A program made the translations under genes and the position numbers. A stretch of DNA of 64,000 nt from Mycolicibacterium flavescens. GTDB taxonomy: Bacteria > Actinomycetota > Actinomycetes > Mycobacteriales > Mycobacteriaceae. The DNA lies in NCBI GenBank assembly GCA_900637135.1, contig LR134353.1, positions 806,001 through 870,000 of the forward strand. Direction: 5' to 3'. This document shows, in pieces, positions 15,001-24,219 of the stretch. The first letter of the stretch is position 1; each line of letters begins with the position of its first letter. The notes beneath the pieces are model-generated. The model saw only the letters and a program-made list of their open reading frames with translations, was not told where the DNA came from and searched no databases.

Positions 15001-18000
15001 AGGGCGGGGCAGGGGGCGCCGCCGATCGGTGCGCCGGTACCGGGGGCGGCGTTGTTCGTGCTCGATGGCTGGTTGCGAGAGGTGCCGGTCGGGGTCGTCG
15101 GTGAGTTGTATGTGGCTGGCGAGGGTCTGGCGTGCGGGTACCTCGGCCGGGCTGCGTTGACCGCATCGCGGTTTGTGGCGTGTCCGTACGGGAATCCGGG
15201 GGTACGCATGTATCGCACCGGGGATCTGGTGTCCTGGGGCCCGGATGGACAGTTGCGATATGTGGGCCGTGTCGATGAGCAGGTCAAGATCCGCGGGTAT
15301 CGCATCGAGCTTGGCGAAGTCCAAGCGGTGCTGGCCGGATGTGGCGGAGTAGATCAGGCGGTGGTGATCGCCCGTGAGGATCGTCCCGGCGGCAAGCGTC
15401 TGGTGGGCTATGTAACCGAGTCGGCGGGCGGGGTGGTGAATCCGAACGATGTCCGAGCGACCTTGGCCGAGCAGTTGCCGCGTTATATGGTGCCGGCCGC
15501 CGTCGTCGTTCTCGACGCGTTTCCGTTGACAGTCAACGGGAAGCTCGACACCCGCGCGCTGCCGGCGCCTGAATACACCGAAGCCGATCGCTATCGCGCG
15601 CCGGAGAGCGCAGTCGAAGAAGTTCTGGCCGGGATCTACGCCCAGGTGTTGGGATTGGAACGGGTCGGGGTCGATGACTCGTTCTTCGAACTCGGCGGGG
15701 ACAGCATCTTGTCGATGCAGGTCGTGGCCCGCGCTCGGGCGGCGGGTCTGCTGTGCCGCCCACGGGACGTGTTCGCTGAGCAGACGGTGGCACGCCTGGC
15801 CCGCGCGGCCCGGGTCATCGAGGGTGAGACCGCGGGGGCCCTCGATGCGGGTGTCGGTCCGGTGGTGGCAACCCCGATCATGCGATGGCTGCAGGGCATG
15901 GATGGTCCTGTCGATGAGTTCAACCAAACCATGGTGGTGCAAGCCCCCGTCGGACTCGGCGAGGCTGACGTGGTGGCGGTCTTGCAGGCCCTCCTGGATC
16001 GACACGCGATGTTGCGGCTGCGGGTCGACGACGATGGTGCAGGTGGCTGGGCGCTCACGGTTCCCGAGCCTGCGGCAGTGGATGCGCGAGACCACCTGAA
16101 AACCGCGGACGAATTGTCCGAGTCGGCGTTGGTGTCGGCACGGTCGCAGTTGAACCCGGCGGCCGGGCAGATGCTCAGTGCGCTGTGGGTCGCCCGTACC
16201 GGTCAGTTGGTGCTGATCATTCATCATCTGGCAGTTGACGGGGTGTCGTGGCGAATCTTGTTGGAAGACCTCAACATTGCCTGGGCCCAGCACCGCGCAG
16301 GGCAGCCGATCATCCTTCCGGAGGGTGGGACATCATTTGCCCGGTGGTCGGCGCTGCTGGCCGAGCTTGCCCGTGCGCCTGAGGTGGTTGCTCAAACCGA
16401 CGCGTGGCGGCAAGTGACCGCGACCCCCGCCGCGCTGCCGACGGTGCAACCGGCGCTGGATACCTACGCGTCCGCCGGACGCTTGTCGGTGTCACTCGAT
16501 GTCGAGACCACCAAGATGCTGTTGGGTGAGGTCCCGGCGGCCTTCCGTGCCGGAATCCAGGACATCTTGTTGATCGCGTTCGGGCTGGCGGCAGCGGAGT
16601 TCTCCCGTCCCGGTAATGCAACGGTCGTCATCGACGTGGAGAGCCATGGCCGCGCTGAGGAACTCTCGGCCGATGTGGACCTGTCACGCACCGTTGGCTG
16701 GTTCACGGCGCTTTACCCGGTCGCATTGGCCGTGGACGAGTTGGACTGGGACGACGTCATCGCCGGTGAGGCGGCGTTGGGGGGAATGGTCAAGGGCGCC
16801 AAAGAGCAGCTGCGTGCCCTACCCGACGGTGTGACCTATGGTCTGCTTCGCCATCTAAACCCGGACGTCAATCTGACCGGGTCAGACCCGGTGCTCGGGT
16901 TCAATTACCTGGGCCGGTTGGGTGCGTCGGCCGGCGACACCTCAGACGATATGTGGCAGATCGATCCCGAGGGATTGGCGTCGACTGGCGCGGTTGGGGC
17001 GATACCTCTGCCCTTGGCGCACACCGTGGAGCTCAACGCCGCCACCGCCGACACGGATGCCGGGCCCCAATTACACGCGGACTGGACGTGGGCCCCGTCG
17101 GCGCTGGACGCCGGTCAGGTCGGCAGACTTAGCAGGTTGTGGTTTGAGGCGCTAGCGGGCATTTGCGCGCATGTGCGCGCTGGCGGCGGCGGACTGACAC
17201 CGTCCGACATCGCGCCTGCTCGGCTGAACCAGCCCGAGCTCGACGAGCTGTGCCAGCGCTATGCGGTCGCCGACGTCTTGCCGTTGACTCCGCTGCAGCA
17301 GGGGTTGCTCTTCCACGCCAGTGCTGCGCAGCGTGACGGCGACGATGTGTATGCGGTGCAACTGGATATCACCATCACCGGGCCGCTGGAGTCGCTGCGA
17401 TTGCGTGACGCGGTGCAAACCGTGGTCGCCCGCCATCCCAACGTGGTAGCCCGCTTTTTCGCCCGGTCCGGCGAGCCGGTCCAGGTGATCTCCGCTGACC
17501 CGACGGTCCCGTGGCGCTATGTCGATCTAAGCGAGGGTGCGGTCGACGTCGGTGAGCAGATCCAGCGCTTATGCGCTGCGGAGCGCGCCGCCGTCTGCGA
17601 CTTGGCGGATCAGCCGCCCTTCCGGATGGCATTGATCCGCACCGCCGCAGAAAGCCACCGGTTGGTGCTGACCAATCACCACATAGTGCTCGACGGTTGG
17701 TCGATGCCGATTCTGCTGCACGAAATCATTGCCATCTACTACGGTCAGCGACTGCCAGAACCCACGCCGTACCGCAGATTCATCACCTGGCTGGCCGAGC
17801 GAGACTTGCAGGCCGCGCGCGCGGCGTGGACTCAGGCGTTGGCCGGTTTTGACACCCCAACACTGGTGGCTCCCCCGGACCGGTTGGGGGTAGGGCCGCG
17901 CACAATCGCAGAGTTCCGGGTGCCGGAACAAACTACGAAAGCCCTTGGCGAGCTGGCCCGCTCACACCACACCACCCTCAGCACCGTGCTGCAGGCTGCG

Positions 18001-18873
18001 TGGGCCCTGCTCTTGAGCTCCGTGACAGGCAATCAGGACGTCGCGTTGGGCGCCGTGGTTTCCGGGCGGCCCGCCGAGTTGACGGGCGCGGAGACGATGG
18101 CGGGACTTCTGATCAATACGGTGCCGGTGCGCGCGCATCTCACGCCGGCTACCACTACCACCGACTTGCTAAAGCAGCTGCAGCGAACCCATAACAACAC
18201 CTTTGAGCATCAGCACCTCGGGCTGTCGGATATTCATCGCCTCGCGGGCCACGAGAAGTTGTTCGACACGGTCTTCGTGTACGAGAACTACCCCATGGAC
18301 AGCGCGACGTTGTCGAGCGGCCATGACTTCGCCATCACGGAGTTGAGGGCCCGTGACTACTACCATTACCCCCTTGCGGTGCAGGCTCAACCAGGGCGCG
18401 AATTGGGGCTTCACGTCCAATTCCGCACTGACATCTTCGACTTGGCCAGCATCGATGCGATGATCGAGCGGTTGCAAGGGATATTGCTGGCGATGATCGC
18501 CGATCCGGCACGGCGCCTCTCGTCGATTGACCTGATCCGTGCGGGTGAGCGCGACCGCCGCGGCCACGCTCAGCCGATGTCTACTGGTACATCGACACCG
18601 GAATACTCCGACGCCCTAGCAAACGACTCGCTGCCGACCAACCCGGTCGAGCGGCTTCTGTCGGACGTTTTCGCGGAAGTGCTGGGTGCGGACCGCGTGG
18701 GCATCGACGAGTCATTCTTCGACATGGGCGGAGATTCGCTTTCCGCGATGCGGCTGATCGCGGGCATCAACGCAGCCCTTAGCATTCAGTTGCCGGTTAC
18801 CAGCCTGTTCAATGCTCCATCGGTAAGAAGCCTGCGAAAGCAGCTTGCGGATATGTCCGGCACACCGGAATAG
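1..18873 (+). CDS. Nonribosomal peptide synthetase, 5'-truncated, ending in a C-T module with no A domain
   Basis: Multimodular NRPS; the frame is open at base 1, so the true start lies upstream (the first ~40 residues are the tail of a condensation domain). Visible order with approximate residues: A1 (44-525), T1 (Ser in GGDSI, ~573), E1 (626-1066), C2 (1095-1510), A2 (1538-2015), T2 (~2060), C3 (2118-), A3 (2589-3080), T3 (~3125), C4 (3183-), A4 (3659-4133), T4 (~4180), C5 (4237-), A5 (4705-5185), T5 (~5235), E5 (5290-5730), C6 (5759-6180), T6 (~6242). Condensation HHxxxDG motifs are present in every C domain. E1 and E5 have the epimerisation-type [10 protein letters not shown] motif. C2 and C6, which follow E domains, begin VLPL(S/T)PLQ, whereas C3-C5 begin [12 protein letters not shown], matching DCL versus LCL types. 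All five A domains keep the NGKLD lysine. No TE or reductase domain is present. Probably needs the MbtH-like protein at 23.6 kb. Family certain; product unknown. Confidence 0.95.
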   Translation: MLAAMTADPTRRLSTIDLLDAQEHARLEQIGHTAVLTQSATTASIPALFAAQVVTAPDAVALTCQGRSMTYRELDEASNRLAHLLAAHGAAPGQCVALLFNRSLDAIVAILAVLKAGAAYLPIDPKLPAARIGFMISDAAPIAGVTTAEFADRLTAHALPVVDVDDPGVETCPGTALPAPAADDLAHIIYTSGTTGTPKGVAVTHSNVTRLFDGMDVGVQMAPEQVWTQTSSLVFDFSVWEIWGALLHGGRLVVVPEDVARSPEDFHSLLVTERVSVLSQTPSAVAALSPQGLVSVALMAAGEACPPAVVDQWAPDRVMVNGYGPTETTVYATISAPLRAGSGAVPIGLPVPGAALFVLDGWLRPVPRGEVGELYVAGRGVACGYVRRAGLTASRFVACPFVGSGAPGQRMYRTGDLVRWGADGQLEYLGRIDEQVKIRGYRIELGEIQAALAALAGVAQAAVIVREDRPGDKRLVGYVTGTADSAELRNALAQRLPAYMVPTAVVVLESLPLTVNGKLDKRALPAPEYQGSDTYRAPTDAVEEVLADIYAEILGVERVGIDESFFELGGDSILSMQVAARARAAGLKCRPRDIFVEQTVARLARVARATTGDVEVVDEGLGQIPATPIIHWLAGVNGPVDQFNQTVVAQAPAEVTEADVVALLQALLDRHSMLRLRVDHDGAGNWSLNVPEAGSVGAAACLRTVDFLSEEALVAARSQLDPAAGVMLRALWVTSTSQLVLVAHHLAVDGVSWRVLLEDLNIAWSQRRGGKPVQLPAGGTPFARWASLLAEYAQDPDVVQQAQIWRQVAAAPAVLPAVQPAIDTFATAGRISLSLDEPTTRMLLGEVPSAFHAGVNDILLIAFGLALAEFFAADGDPIGIDVEGHGRQEEIAADVDLSRTVGWFTTKYPVALTVNGLDWAQVTAGEASLGAALKAAKEQLRAVPDGLTYGVLRYLNADVELAGPDPTIGFNYLGRMGAPGAETVGGTWRMSQDGLSATAAAADIPMPLMHTLELNAATVDAETGPQLHANWTWATSALDEGQVSRLSRLWFEALSGICAHVSAGGGGLTPSDIAPARLTQQQLDELHNQYRIADVLPLSPLQHGLLFHTDSAQVTDDVYAVQLDITVTGPLDARRLHEAVLTVANRHPNLAATFCAQFEEPVQIIPVDPDVPWRYLDLVTGDVGIDEQLDTVCAAERAAVCDLAHQSAFRGALARTAEDRHRFVLTFHHIVVDGWSLPILLQEIFASYYGQPLSAAAPYRNFINWLVSRDREAARMAWGEVLAGFENPTMVGPPDRLGRGKRDVASFRVPDPTTRAVGDLARAHHTTVSTVLQGAFAQLLSSLTGQHDVAFGTAVSGRPDEVVGADSMVGLLINTVPVRATITPATNTADLLEQLQNAHNRTLEHQHLALNEIHRLTGHDQLFDTLFVYENYPVDTAALEADHELAIPDFASREYNHYPLTVQAIPGDELGLRVEYDTDVFDAQDIHVLIDRLERLLVTMTADPKRPLSSVDLLASGEYARLDEIGNRAVLTKPVGRGSSILDVFSARAGETPNAVALVCGDRSLTYRELELAANRLAHLLADRGAGPGQYVALLFNRSAEAVVAILAVLKTGAAYLPIDPTLPSARIDFIVGDAAPLAAVTTADLADRLEDHDLLVVDFNDPAVAHQPSTAPPPPAPDDVAYVIYTSGTTGNPKGVAVTHRNVTQLLASPDVGLPPVGVWAQCHTLAFDVSVWEIFGALLRGGRLVVLPEDVTRAPESFQDVLTTEKVDVLTETPSAVSVLSPETLESVALVAVGEACPPEVVDRWAPNRLMINAYGPTETTMCVAISAPLTPGTEAVPIGSPVAGAALFVLDNWLRPVPQGVVGELYVAGAGLASGYVRRLGLTASRFVACPFGAPGTRMYRTGDLVYWRPDGQLVYLGRADEQVKIRGYRIELGEVQAALAALDGVEQAAVVARKDRPGDKRLVGYVTGTADPTAIRTALIDRLPAYMVPAAVVVLDALPLTVNGKLDTRALPAPEYSDSNRYRAPATLTEEILTGIYAQVLGVDHVGVDDSFFDLGGDSLSAMRLIGALNTSLDASLSVRTLFEAPTIAQLAPRIGVEQTGSEPLTAVERPAMVPLSFAQNRLWFLDQLQGPSPVYNLAVGLRLGGRLDAEALREALTDLVGRHESLRTVFPAADGIPQQSVVPIERADFGWQIVDAVGWSAERLDESIAAVVRAPFDLTTDIPLRARLFRIDEDEHVLVAVVHHIAADGSSVTPMVSDLSVAYADRCAGRAPAWKPLAVQYVDYTLWQRTQLGDIDDPESRIATQVDHWVDALAGMPERLELPTDRPYPPVADYRGARVRIEWPAQLQQQVASVAREHSATSFMVMQAALAVLLSKVSASSDVAVGFPIAGRRDPALDGLIGFFVNTLVLRVDLAGDPSVAELLDQVRTRSLVAFEHQDVPFEVLVDRLKPTRSLTHHPLVQVMLAWQNDSAETELRLGDLDVTPLETDTQAARVDMTFSLAEQWDKAGEAMGISGVVEFRTDVFDAASIEVLIERFERVLVAMTTDPTCALSSVDVLGRAEQAWLDGVGNRPVLTAPETASVSIPVLFDAQVARSPEALALSCEHRSMTYRELDEAANRLAHVLVGRGAGPGKCVALLLSRSAEAVVAMLAVLKSGAAYLAIDPGMPEARIRFMMEDAAPLAVIINAESADLLLGLDVPVIDLNDPVIGTYPCDGLPAPAPEDVAYVIYTSGTTGVPKGVAVGHRNVSRLLESLDAGMELANQVWSQTHSLAFDFSVWEIFGALLRGGRLVVVPDAVVRSPEDLHALLVAERVSVLSQTPSAFYALQAADALAPSTGDQLQLQTVVFGGEALEPQRLRAWLDDHPQSPRLINMYGITETTVHASFREIVANDVDGAISPIGEPLAHLGFFVLDGWLNPVPPGVAGELYVAGAGLAYGYVGRASLSGTRFVACPFGGLGTRMYRTGDLVRWGGDGQLQYVGRADEQVKIRGYRIELGEVQAALVGCDGVDQGVVIAREDHPGDKRLVGYITGTADSAQVRAALGERLPAYMVPAAVVVLDALPLTPNGKLDKRALPAPEYSEADRYRAPSSPTEEIMVIAFASVLGLPRVGVDDSFFELGGDSLSAMRVIAAVNKSLGAGLAVRDLFEAPTVALLASRVAGGSAGLEPVSAVQRPAVIPLSFAQNRLWFIDQLQGPSPVYNMVVALRLSGSLDVESLRLALNDVVGRHESLRTLFPTVDGIPRQVVVPPQQAQVGWQLIDAVGWLDSRLGDAIDSVVRQPFDLKAEIPLRATLFRLADDEYVMVGVLHHIAADGWSITPLVTDLGVAYNSRCAGQAPAWADLPVQYVDYTLWQRAQFGDLEDPDSPIGAQLAYWEEALAGIPERVDLPTDRPYPPVADYRGASVSVHWPAEVQQRVSAVAREHNATSFMVVQAALAVLLGKLSASSDVAVGFPIAGRRDPALESLVGFFVNTLVLRVDLAGDPTVGELLGQVRQCGLAGFEHQDVPFEVLVDRLNPNRSRAHEPLVQVLLAWQNFAGPHRGRGTDLALGNVKVTPLPAETHTARMDLTFSLSEHWSEDGQPAGINGAVEFRTDVFDAASIDALIERFERVLLAMTDDPARRLSSLDVLDSAEHAQLDALGHRAVLSAPSPPAVSIPVLFGAQVARHPEALALTFEGRSWTYLDLDEAANRLAHLLVAHGAGPGERVALLVNRSVDAVVAVLAVLKTGAAYVPIDPAHPDTRIAVILADAAPVSMVTTTDLRPRLDAGAVPVVEVDDPRINTYPSTGLPVPTADDFAYIIYTSGTTGVPKGVAVTHRTVTQLFESLDTDLKLTDQVWSQWHSLAFDVSVWEIFGALLHGGRLVVVPESVAGSPDDLHALLIAERVSVLNQTPSAVAVLSPDGLESVALVVAGEACPPEVVDRWAPGRLMINGYGPTETWYTSFSAPLRAGSGTVPIGIPVPGAAFFVLDAWLRPVPVGVVGELYVAGRGLACGYVGRGSLTGSRFVACPFSGAGERMYRTGDLVSWAPDGQLRYVGRADEQVKIRGYRIEIGDIQAALADCDGVEHAAVITREDRPGDKRLVGYITGGAEPAQIRSVLAEHLPDYMVPVAVVVLDALPLTVNGKLDRRALPPPDYTDLDRYRAPSTPNEEILAAIYAQVLGLERVGVDDSFFELGGDSLSAMRVIAAVNKSLNAGLSVRALFEAPTVAGLAPRIGADEGLAPLVPVERPAVVPLSFAQNRLWFLDQLQGPSAVYNLAVALRLDGRLSAEALGAALIDVVDRHESLRTLFPAPDGVPQQSVMPVERAEVGWQVVDATGWPASQLEEAVGAVARRPFDLAAEIPLRATLFRLAEDAHVLVAVVHHIAADGWSIAPLVGDLSAAYAARCAGEAPGWAPLPVQYVDYSLWQRAQLGELTDRDSPIAAQLTYWQEELAGMPERVQLPTDRPYPPVADYRGDKVAVQWPAQVQQGVSRLAGEHGATSFMVMQAALAVLLAKLSASSDVAVGFPIAGRRDRALDELVGFFVNTLVLRVEMTADATVAEVLEQVRARSLAAFEHQDVPFEVLVERLNPVRALNHHPLVQVSLAWQNNAAGDLRLGDAEVTPMSADTHTARMDLTFSLGEQWTEAGEPGGISGHVEFRTDVFDAASVEAFVERLQRILAAMTADPSRRLSSIDVLDRDEHARLESWGNRSVLAAPGPSAVSIPDLFAAQVDRTPEAVALTCQGRSWTYRELDEASNRWAHLLASRGVRQGQRVALLVERSAEAAVAMLGMLKCGAAYVPIDPAHPDARIEFVLDDAAPVAALTTAELAHRLASRQLVVIRLDDPAVDSQPSTAVTADEPAPDDVAYLIYTSGTTGVPKGVVTTHHNVTQLLLQLGRYLPVTGVWTQCHSYGFDTSVWETWGPLLNGGKVVVVPDTVTRSAEDLHSVLVAEQVNVLTQTPSAAGMLAVEGLESTALVVAGEACPPELVDRWAPGRVMINAFGPTETTMVVMLSAPLRAGQGAPPIGAPVPGAALFVLDGWLREVPVGVVGELYVAGEGLACGYLGRAALTASRFVACPYGNPGVRMYRTGDLVSWGPDGQLRYVGRVDEQVKIRGYRIELGEVQAVLAGCGGVDQAVVIAREDRPGGKRLVGYVTESAGGVVNPNDVRATLAEQLPRYMVPAAVVVLDAFPLTVNGKLDTRALPAPEYTEADRYRAPESAVEEVLAGIYAQVLGLERVGVDDSFFELGGDSILSMQVVARARAAGLLCRPRDVFAEQTVARLARAARVIEGETAGALDAGVGPVVATPIMRWLQGMDGPVDEFNQTMVVQAPVGLGEADVVAVLQALLDRHAMLRLRVDDDGAGGWALTVPEPAAVDARDHLKTADELSESALVSARSQLNPAAGQMLSALWVARTGQLVLIIHHLAVDGVSWRILLEDLNIAWAQHRAGQPIILPEGGTSFARWSALLAELARAPEVVAQTDAWRQVTATPAALPTVQPALDTYASAGRLSVSLDVETTKMLLGEVPAAFRAGIQDILLIAFGLAAAEFSRPGNATVVIDVESHGRAEELSADVDLSRTVGWFTALYPVALAVDELDWDDVIAGEAALGGMVKGAKEQLRALPDGVTYGLLRHLNPDVNLTGSDPVLGFNYLGRLGASAGDTSDDMWQIDPEGLASTGAVGAIPLPLAHTVELNAATADTDAGPQLHADWTWAPSALDAGQVGRLSRLWFEALAGICAHVRAGGGGLTPSDIAPARLNQPELDELCQRYAVADVLPLTPLQQGLLFHASAAQRDGDDVYAVQLDITITGPLESLRLRDAVQTVVARHPNVVARFFARSGEPVQVISADPTVPWRYVDLSEGAVDVGEQIQRLCAAERAAVCDLADQPPFRMALIRTAAESHRLVLTNHHIVLDGWSMPILLHEIIAIYYGQRLPEPTPYRRFITWLAERDLQAARAAWTQALAGFDTPTLVAPPDRLGVGPRTIAEFRVPEQTTKALGELARSHHTTLSTVLQAAWALLLSSVTGNQDVALGAVVSGRPAELTGAETMAGLLINTVPVRAHLTPATTTTDLLKQLQRTHNNTFEHQHLGLSDIHRLAGHEKLFDTVFVYENYPMDSATLSSGHDFAITELRARDYYHYPLAVQAQPGRELGLHVQFRTDIFDLASIDAMIERLQGILLAMIADPARRLSSIDLIRAGERDRRGHAQPMSTGTSTPEYSDALANDSLPTNPVERLLSDVFAEVLGADRVGIDESFFDMGGDSLSAMRLIAGINAALSIQLPVTSLFNAPSVRSLRKQLADMSGTPE
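133..3270 (+). other. NRPS module A1-T1-E1
   Basis: First complete set of domains seen. Hand alignment to GrsA-PheA gives the ten-residue specificity code DFWSMAGVYK, which I do not match to a known amino acid. The T domain has the GGDSI form typical before an epimerase, and the E domain is intact, so this residue should be presented as the D-isomer. Domain order and motifs are read from the sequence; the stereochemistry follows from knowledge of E domains. Confidence 0.75.
3283..6225 (+). other. NRPS module C2-A2-T2, aromatic-like A code
   Basis: C2 follows an E domain and begins [10 protein letters not shown]. The A2 code read by hand is DVWTVVAMCK, close to the GrsA phenylalanine code (DAWTIAAICK) with conservative changes, so phenylalanine or a related aromatic or hydrophobic residue is likely. 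No E domain follows, so the L-form is expected. Confidence 0.6.
6350..9420 (+). other. NRPS module C3-A3-T3, threonine-like A code
   Basis: The A3 code read by hand is DFWSVGMVHK, differing from the standard threonine code DFWNIGMVHK at two positions. Threonine (or allo-threonine) would supply a hydroxyl that a tailoring acyltransferase could modify. The core of A3 differs from the other four A domains while its flanks match them (see findings). Confidence 0.7.
9545..12580 (+). other. NRPS module C4-A4-T4, unusual A code
   Basis: The A4 code reads DVWNVAGYTK if aligned without a gap. The A5-motif region has [10 protein letters not shown] where the other domains have YGPTETT; the Trp in place of the second Thr makes the alignment of the last two code positions uncertain. 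No substrate is assigned. C and T motifs are intact. Confidence 0.6.
12705..17230 (+). other. NRPS module C5-A5-T5-E5, hydrophobic/aromatic-like A code
   Basis: The A5 code reads DTWTVAAMVK, resembling the phenylalanine group but less closely than A2. T5 has the GGDSI form and is followed by a complete epimerase, so a D-residue is expected. The block A5-T5-E5-C6 closely resembles A1-T1-E1-C2. Confidence 0.6.
17275..18870 (+). other. Terminal NRPS module C6-T6 lacking an adenylation domain
   Basis: A complete condensation domain ([10 protein letters not shown] start, HHIVLDGWS active site) runs through the usual C-A linker ([10 protein letters not shown]) and then, after about 15 residues, meets a sequence resembling an A-T linker (TPEYSD, codons 18595-18612) and a complete carrier domain (MGGDSLSAM). 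The protein ends 43 residues after that carrier motif. About 500 residues that would form an A domain are absent, with the frame intact. Confidence 0.85.
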
Positions 18874-18901
18874 ATGGTCACCCGCGGAGACGCGGATGAC
18901 T

Positions 18902-19945
18902 TCAGCCTTCAGTTGCGCGGAACAGGTAGTACCAGGCGGGTGAAACGCCGAACTTCTGCAACTCCGGGTTGCTGTACTTCGGCTCAACGGTGTGCAAGTG
19001 GTAGCCGTGTTGGGCGAGTATCGGTGTGTAATCAAAACCATTGACAAGATGGATGGTTTCTTCGCCCGCGCTGTCGTTGGGAACGATGAACAGGTACTCG
19101 ATTTCGAGCTCTGCACACCGTCCGATCCAGTACTCGATGGCTTCGATGGCGCACTCGGAAAAGCTGTGGATATTGATCGCCAACTTGATGGTCCCTGGGG
19201 TCAGATATTTTTCTTGCTCATCGAAGGGGACGACGCATGCGCGTTCCGCGCCCTTCTTGGACAGGTAATAGGAGCAGATGAACGTCGACTCGGGAACGGC
19301 GTCGATGCAGTAGTACGTGTCTATGTTGCTCAAGGCGGTGACTGCCCGGTAGGCGAGACGGCCATAGCCGGCACCGATGTCGAGCACCTTCAATCCGGGC
19401 AGGCTTGAGACCTTCAACGTGCGCTCGAGCCACAACAACTCATTGACCGAATCCAACAGGTCACGGCTGACGACCCGCTTGTTTCCGTCGTTGTCGAAAT
19501 CGCCTGTGGGATAGGTGAATACGCCGAAGTCGCCGTCTTCGGTGAATAGATCAAGCAACCCTAACCAGTCAATGGTCCTGAGAAAGAAATACGTCAGAAC
19601 GTACTTCTCCGGTGTGTTGTTGGCCTGGTTCTGGAAGACATAGCAGTTGTCGCCGCGGAAGTACAGTAAATCCTCTTGCCTGACGAACCCGGGACGCCAG
19701 ACGGTTGATGTGCCGATGATGTCTTGCATCGCGGCGTAGCGGTGACGCAGCGACTGCAGCTCCGAGCTGCGCTCATCGAGTGCGGCCGCGTCGCCAGGTG
19801 TCGTGCCTTGTCCTGAGTGGCTTCTGTTGCTTTGGAGCCACGCGCGTACCCACCCCCTAGCTGCTTCTCTCGGCTGCCGCGACCAGTACGAGATCAGCCA
19901 TTTAGTCGCTTTCACGCGCTCACCGATGGTGATGTTCTCGCTCAA
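18902..19945 (-). CDS. Putative sugar O-methyltransferase, SAM-dependent
   Basis: 347-residue class I methyltransferase. The SAM-binding glycine motif is at residues 188-197 (LDIGAGYGRL), followed by an acidic-loop region (YYCIDAVPES). The overall pattern, with a long N-terminal region and a C-terminal W-Y-Y-L-F end, resembles the family annotated as putative sugar O-methyltransferases. The chosen TTG start (19943-19945) has a G-rich ribosome site just upstream; no better ATG is in frame nearby. The gene converges on the NRPS with only 28 bp between the stops. If the lipopeptide carries a sugar, this could methylate it, but no glycosyltransferase is in the window. It could instead methylate a peptide hydroxyl. 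Family moderately sure, substrate unknown. Confidence 0.75.
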   Translation of the reverse strand: MSENITIGERVKATKWLISYWSRQPREAARGWVRAWLQSNRSHSGQGTTPGDAAALDERSSELQSLRHRYAAMQDIIGTSTVWRPGFVRQEDLLYFRGDNCYVFQNQANNTPEKYVLTYFFLRTIDWLGLLDLFTEDGDFGVFTYPTGDFDNDGNKRVVSRDLLDSVNELLWLERTLKVSSLPGLKVLDIGAGYGRLAYRAVTALSNIDTYYCIDAVPESTFICSYYLSKKGAERACVVPFDEQEKYLTPGTIKLAINIHSFSECAIEAIEYWIGRCAELEIEYLFIVPNDSAGEETIHLVNGFDYTPILAQHGYHLHTVEPKYSNPELQKFGVSPAWYYLFRATEG

Positions 19946-20184
19946 CCTGGCCCCCCAGCCATCGATCTATGAATTGGCAACGCGATGCGAAGAGCACGCG
20001 TTACATCGCCTGGGGTCTCCAAAACCTTTCACCGCTGCATAGTTGCGAGCGGTGCCCCCGAGCCCGTTCGAAGCAGGTTAACTGAAAGTGACGCGGGACG
20101 GAGAGCAAACTGAACCACCGCCCTACCGCGAAAGTTTGCTCGAGTCCTGATCGGAGATTCATTCAGACTATCGATGTCGTGACT

Positions 20185-20856
20185 TCACCAGACACAGGGA
20201 ACCAGGCGGTAGCGGACTTTCTGTGTGTAGTCGAGGTATCCATCCAGTTCCTGCTGCAGCAGCTTCTCCTCGTCCTGGATCCGAACACCGAGTGATATCC
20301 CCGCGAGGACGACGGCCAGGAGTCCCCAGTAAGACCCGAGCGCGAGGGGTGTACCAACCAACATGATCATGCTGCCGGTGTACATCGGGTGCCGCACCAT
20401 CCCGTACAGACCGGTAGAGACGATCTTCTGGTCTCCCTCCACTTGGACGTTCGCTGCCGCGTAGCTGTTCTGGATCACGACCACTGTCACCAAAATCAGT
20501 CCACCGGCTACGAGGACGTTGCCGACCACACAGACCGCAGTTGGTACATGGGACCAACCAAAGCGATGGTCAAAGCCGCTGACCAGGAACGCTGCGGGCA
20601 CGGACGACAACCAGCCGACGATGAGAACCTTTTGAACTACTCGGGTCTCTGCGGTCGCCCCACGCATACGACGCTCGAACGCATCGGGGTTCGTCCTCAA
20701 CAAGTAGATGCTCGGAATCCATCCCGCAAGGTTGAATACCGCCAGGAAGATCCACGCTTCCCAGTAGTCGAACGTGCCTGCTGCCAGAAAGAGGAGCAAC
20801 CCGAGCGCCACGGATTCAGCAAACTTAATCGCCAACCTTCTGGAAGTGAGTTTCAC
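20185..20856 (-). CDS. Isoprenylcysteine carboxyl methyltransferase-like membrane methyltransferase
   Basis: 223-residue integral membrane protein with about five hydrophobic segments. It has the ICMT/PEMT-type C-terminal signature: RHPMYTG near residue 155, then EEKLLQQELDGYLDY and KVRYRLVP. These enzymes use SAM to methylate carboxyl or amino groups of membrane-embedded substrates. The GTG start at 20856 is preceded by a strong GAGGAGG site. It lies in the same direction as the sugar methyltransferase with about 240 bp between them, and diverges from the acyltransferase. In bacteria the substrate is usually unknown. Methyl-esterification of a lipopeptide C-terminus is a possible role here, but that is inference. 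Confidence 0.8.
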   Translation of the reverse strand: MKLTSRRLAIKFAESVALGLLLFLAAGTFDYWEAWIFLAVFNLAGWIPSIYLLRTNPDAFERRMRGATAETRVVQKVLIVGWLSSVPAAFLVSGFDHRFGWSHVPTAVCVVGNVLVAGGLILVTVVVIQNSYAAANVQVEGDQKIVSTGLYGMVRHPMYTGSMIMLVGTPLALGSYWGLLAVVLAGISLGVRIQDEEKLLQQELDGYLDYTQKVRYRLVPCVW

Positions 20857-21159
20857 AGGCCCTCCTCGACGTGCGCACGTTACCGTACGCTACAGCGAAC
20901 TTCGAAGCCGGCCGAAGCAGCTACTGCAAGGGGAGTTGGGGCGCCGGTCGGATATCCCACCGGTTCAGCAGCAGCAGGAGCGGTTCTGGTTCGGGTAATC
21001 CGTTAGCGGTCGTCGCAGGCGCAAGGTGTGACGGGTTGCTGCCATTGCGAGACCAAGATCAGATTCGAGTCCGTACGTTTTCCCCCTCGGCCTAACCTAG
21101 GGTGCGCGTTTCAGTAGTGGTTGACACCTGCCGCTAAAGTTTGCCAGTTTGACCACGCC
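20857..21159. other. Divergent intergenic region, probable promoters
   Basis: About 300 bp between the minus-strand membrane methyltransferase and the plus-strand acyltransferase; both promoters should lie here. A TTGACA hexamer at 21121-21126 has no convincing -10 partner 16-18 bp downstream. I see no inverted repeat or recognisable operator. Confidence 0.4.
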
Positions 21160-23403
21160 ATGTATGTGAAGATGCATGACGTGATGGAAGCTTCAAATCG
21201 GCGCGGTGGCGTGACCTCGTATGACGCCGTAGCCGTTGATCCTGAAGGAGGGCTGCTGAGGCGGCGGCCCGTAAAGGCAGGGTTTCGCCAAGACGTCGAG
21301 GGTTTGCGTGCTGTCGCAGTGTTGGCCGTTGTCCTCTTCCACGCTGCGGTGCCCGGTGTAGGTGGTGGCTTCGTGGGCGTGGACGTGTTCTTCGTCATCT
21401 CGGGCTTCCTCATCACCGGGCTGTTGTGGCGCGAGGTGAGTTCCAGCGGCAAGGTCCGGCTACGCCGTTTCTACGGAGCGCGCGCCCGCCGACTACTACC
21501 AGCCTCGGCCGCGGTAGGTATTGTCACCGCGATTGCATCGGCCTTTTTGCTTCCACCCTTGCAGGTCCAGGGCGTCATGCTCGACGGCATCGCGAGCGCA
21601 CTCTACGTCAGCAACTTTTGGTTCATCCTGCAATTGCAGAACTACTTCGACCCCAACCTCCTGACGCCGTACGAGCATTACTGGTCGTTGGGCGTCGAGG
21701 AGCAATTCTATTTTGTGTGGCCGGCTCTAATCGTAGGTACGGCCTGGGTCATGCGGCGTGCACGGCGACGCCTGAAGGGTCCCGCCAAGGCGTCGACGAA
21801 ACCGTTTCTGGTCGTCCTCGTCCTTGTCGCGGCAGCGTCGCTTGCGTTGGCGGCGACGACCACGTTCCTGCTGCCGTCGGTGGCATTTTTTTCGCTGTTC
21901 ACGCGTGCATGGCAACTTGCAGTGGGCGGATTAGTAGCGCTTACGGTCAGTCAATGGCGCCGACTACCAAGGAAGTTCGCGGCCATCGCTGGATGGGGCG
22001 GGCTCGCCATGATCCTGCTGGCGTGCACCCTGCTCAGTAAGAACACTCCCTATCCTGGTGTCGCCGCGCTGTTGCCGACGCTGGGCACGGCCTTGGTGAT
22101 CGGTGCTGGCTGCTCCGTGCCCTCTCAGGGATGCGGTCGATTCCTGGCGTGGTCGCCGATGCAAGCGATCGGCAGAGTGTCTTACTCCTGGTACCTCTGG
22201 CATTGGCCTGTGTTGCTGTTCGCTCCGCTCCTCATGGGTCATCCACTCGGGCTGGCAGGCCGGCTGACAGCGGTGCTGGTCTCCGGCGGGCTGGCGGTGC
22301 TCACACTGCATCTGATTGAGAATCCGTTGCGGTTTGCCGCTCCCATGCGCAGATCTCCCGCTAAAAGCCTCGCGCTCGGCGGTGTCGCCACCGCGGCCGC
22401 GGTGACGGTCTGCGTGGCCGTGATGGTGTCGGTGCCTTCGCCGGTTGGCCGCGGTTCACCAGCCGCACCCCTGACCGATACTGTGGCGTTTCCTCCCGCC
22501 GGCCAGAACAGACAAGCGTACGACGCGGCGGTAGATGAGACGTTCGCGAGAGTTCAGGCCGAAGTGGCTGCAACTGCCGACCTGAAAGCCGTTCCGTCGA
22601 ACCTCAATCCGCCGCTTGCCGACGCGGTAGACGAGGCTCAAGGCATGATCCGTAGCGGCTGCTTGCGCACATTCTTCCAAGTCGGACAGCCGGACTGCGC
22701 GGCCGGCGACACCGCCTCCACGACAACGGTTGCCCTGGTTGGCGATTCGAACGCGACGATGTGGAGTCCAGCGTTCGATGAGGTTGCTTCGCAGAAGGGT
22801 TGGCGGCTCGAGACTCTGAGCACACAGGGCTGCCCACCGATGGAGTTGCCGATCACTGGACCCGTCCGTCAGATGCTATACGCCAATTGCACGCAATGGC
22901 GCGGCGAGGTCATTGACCAGTTGAGCGCCAAGCATCCAAGGCTCGTGATATTGAGCATCTGGCGGGGTTACGGCGGTTCTGGACTGGGTTGGGAACCCGG
23001 GTTCACCTCATATGCTCCGGAGTGGATGGAGAGCATGACTCGCCTCGTGCGGCAGCTTCGTAGTAGTACGGGTGCGGAGGTTCTGGTGCTCGGCCCCATC
23101 CCGAACCCGCACTCGATGGTGTCGATCTGCCTGTCCGGCCATCTCGATGATGCGACGGCCTGCTCGGCTCCTCGGTCGAGCGCGGTGAACGAAGTCGGCA
23201 TCGCCGGTGAATCTGCCGCCACCAGAGCTGGCGGAGGCCACTATGTCGACGTCACGGACTTGTTCTGCACCGCTGACCGCTGCCCTGTCATCGTTGGCGA
23301 CACCCTCGTGTACTCCGACCAGACCCACGTCACAGCTGCTTATTCGCGGTTCTTGGCACCGGTAATGGGATTGCTTGCCGACCGCGCGCTTGCGCCCAGT
23401 TGA
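21160..23403 (+). CDS. Acyltransferase 3 / SGNH fusion (OafA-type O-acyltransferase)
   Basis: About 747 residues. The N-terminal half is a membrane acyltransferase-3 domain: FRQDVEGLRAVAVLAVVLFHA, then VDVFFVISGFLITG and the WSLGVEEQFYFVWP motif, with about ten transmembrane segments. The C-terminal ~230 residues are an extracytoplasmic SGNH-like domain with GDSN (nucleophile Ser) and a terminal SDQTH (Asp/His). Such fusions transfer acyl groups, often acetyl, to hydroxyls of cell-surface glycans or lipids. It is longer than the ~400-residue acetyltransferases of glycopeptidolipid loci. Start uncertain: a TTG at 21121 and ATGs at 21160, 21172 and 21184 are in frame and none has a clear ribosome site. 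A role in O-acylating the lipopeptide (for example its threonine) is inference from position. Confidence 0.85.
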   Translation: MYVKMHDVMEASNRRGGVTSYDAVAVDPEGGLLRRRPVKAGFRQDVEGLRAVAVLAVVLFHAAVPGVGGGFVGVDVFFVISGFLITGLLWREVSSSGKVRLRRFYGARARRLLPASAAVGIVTAIASAFLLPPLQVQGVMLDGIASALYVSNFWFILQLQNYFDPNLLTPYEHYWSLGVEEQFYFVWPALIVGTAWVMRRARRRLKGPAKASTKPFLVVLVLVAAASLALAATTTFLLPSVAFFSLFTRAWQLAVGGLVALTVSQWRRLPRKFAAIAGWGGLAMILLACTLLSKNTPYPGVAALLPTLGTALVIGAGCSVPSQGCGRFLAWSPMQAIGRVSYSWYLWHWPVLLFAPLLMGHPLGLAGRLTAVLVSGGLAVLTLHLIENPLRFAAPMRRSPAKSLALGGVATAAAVTVCVAVMVSVPSPVGRGSPAAPLTDTVAFPPAGQNRQAYDAAVDETFARVQAEVAATADLKAVPSNLNPPLADAVDEAQGMIRSGCLRTFFQVGQPDCAAGDTASTTTVALVGDSNATMWSPAFDEVASQKGWRLETLSTQGCPPMELPITGPVRQMLYANCTQWRGEVIDQLSAKHPRLVILSIWRGYGGSGLGWEPGFTSYAPEWMESMTRLVRQLRSSTGAEVLVLGPIPNPHSMVSICLSGHLDDATACSAPRSSAVNEVGIAGESAATRAGGGHYVDVTDLFCTADRCPVIVGDTLVYSDQTHVTAAYSRFLAPVMGLLADRALAPS

Positions 23404-23599
23404 GCGTCCGCCATGACAGCGACCGCCAAGAAGACGAACCGTAATCTCTCGACCACGAGGTTGGCTATGTTCACCTCAATTCGGCCGCGGATTGTGTCGG
23501 CAAGAATGCCACCTATACGGGTGTGAACTCGGTCGGCTCAGTGGTGAGTATGCTTTGGGACGGTTTTACTGATATCGATCTATATTGACTGGGAGAACT

Positions 23600-23830
23600 A
23601 TGAGCGTCAATCCTTTCGACGACGAGAACGGCAGCTTTTTCGTCTTGGTCAACGATGAGGAGCAGCACAGTCTTTGGCCGACTTTCGCCGATGTGCCGCC
23701 GGGTTGGCGTGTCGTTTTCGGTGAAGCGGATCGGGCTGCCTGCCTGGACTATATCGAGCAGAACTGGCCTGATATCCGTCCGAAGAGTCTGCGCGACAGG
23801 CTGGCGTCAGGCGGCACGTCTGATGACTGA
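23600..23830 (+). CDS. MbtH-like protein, NRPS adenylation partner
   Basis: 76-residue MbtH-family protein beginning [10 protein letters not shown], with the family core [10 protein letters not shown] and a following PPGW. These small proteins bind NRPS adenylation domains and are often required for their solubility or activity. The ATG at 23600 is preceded by GGGAGA and is preferred over an upstream in-frame start at 23585. It sits about 200 bp after the acyltransferase on the same strand and faces the PKS. As the only MbtH gene seen next to the five-A-domain synthetase, it is the likely partner. Local base composition is low in G+C (27 of 60 for 23581-23640). Identification is confident. 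Confidence 0.95.
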   Translation: MSVNPFDDENGSFFVLVNDEEQHSLWPTFADVPPGWRVVFGEADRAACLDYIEQNWPDIRPKSLRDRLASGGTSDD

Positions 23831-23832
23831 GC

Positions 23833-23878
23833 CGGTCGGGCTGAAGCCGACCGACGTCCAACCTGTGAAGACCAGGTT
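23833..23878 (+). terminator. Two tandem hairpins after the MbtH gene
   Basis: Directly after the MbtH stop, CGGTCGG (23833-23839) pairs with CCGACCG (23847-23853) across a 7-nt loop. A second stem, AACCTG (23860-23865) with CAGGTT (23873-23878), also has a 7-nt loop. No T-run follows. Mycobacterial terminators often lack a T-run, so a termination or RNA-stabilising role is plausible but unproven. Confidence 0.45.
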
Positions 23879-24219
23879 CTAGGGAACGGCGGACCGATAG
23901 GAGCAGAGCCGACGCCGCTTTCGACCCTTTGAATCCGGCGTTTGCAGAGATTCCGAGGTTTGAAATCTCTGTTCGACCACGGCGACGCACCGTCGCCGAT
24001 GATTGGACAATGTCCTGCTTCTTCGGCGATGGCAAGCGCCATCGAGCGACTGAACTATCCGGCGGAAAGTAAGCGGATCGCCCATCACCCGCAGAGGCTA
24101 ACGACCCACGGCCGAGTTGACCCTCGTTCCCGAGCGCAATCTCTCCGATCGATGTTTTCCCACACAGGAGCCGACATCACCTCCGTCGCAACGCTCCGAA
24201 GCAAGCAACCGAGATCGGA
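23879..24219. other. Convergent intergenic stretch, nothing recognised
   Basis: About 340 bp between the MbtH hairpins and the 3' end of the PKS gene. Small open frames on both strands have no ribosome site and no recognisable protein motif. I see no RNA gene or repeat. Confidence 0.4.

Noticed and set aside
1-18873. Glycopeptidolipid synthetase (Mps1/Mps2)
   Set aside because: Glycopeptidolipid assembly uses four modules with a terminal reductase and epimerases after the first three. Here five A domains, two epimerases and a bare C-T end are seen.
21121-21160. TTG at 21121 as start of the acyltransferase, or TTGACA there as a -35 element
   Set aside because: No ribosome site precedes the TTG and no -10 lies at the right distance; both readings are weak, so an internal ATG was preferred.
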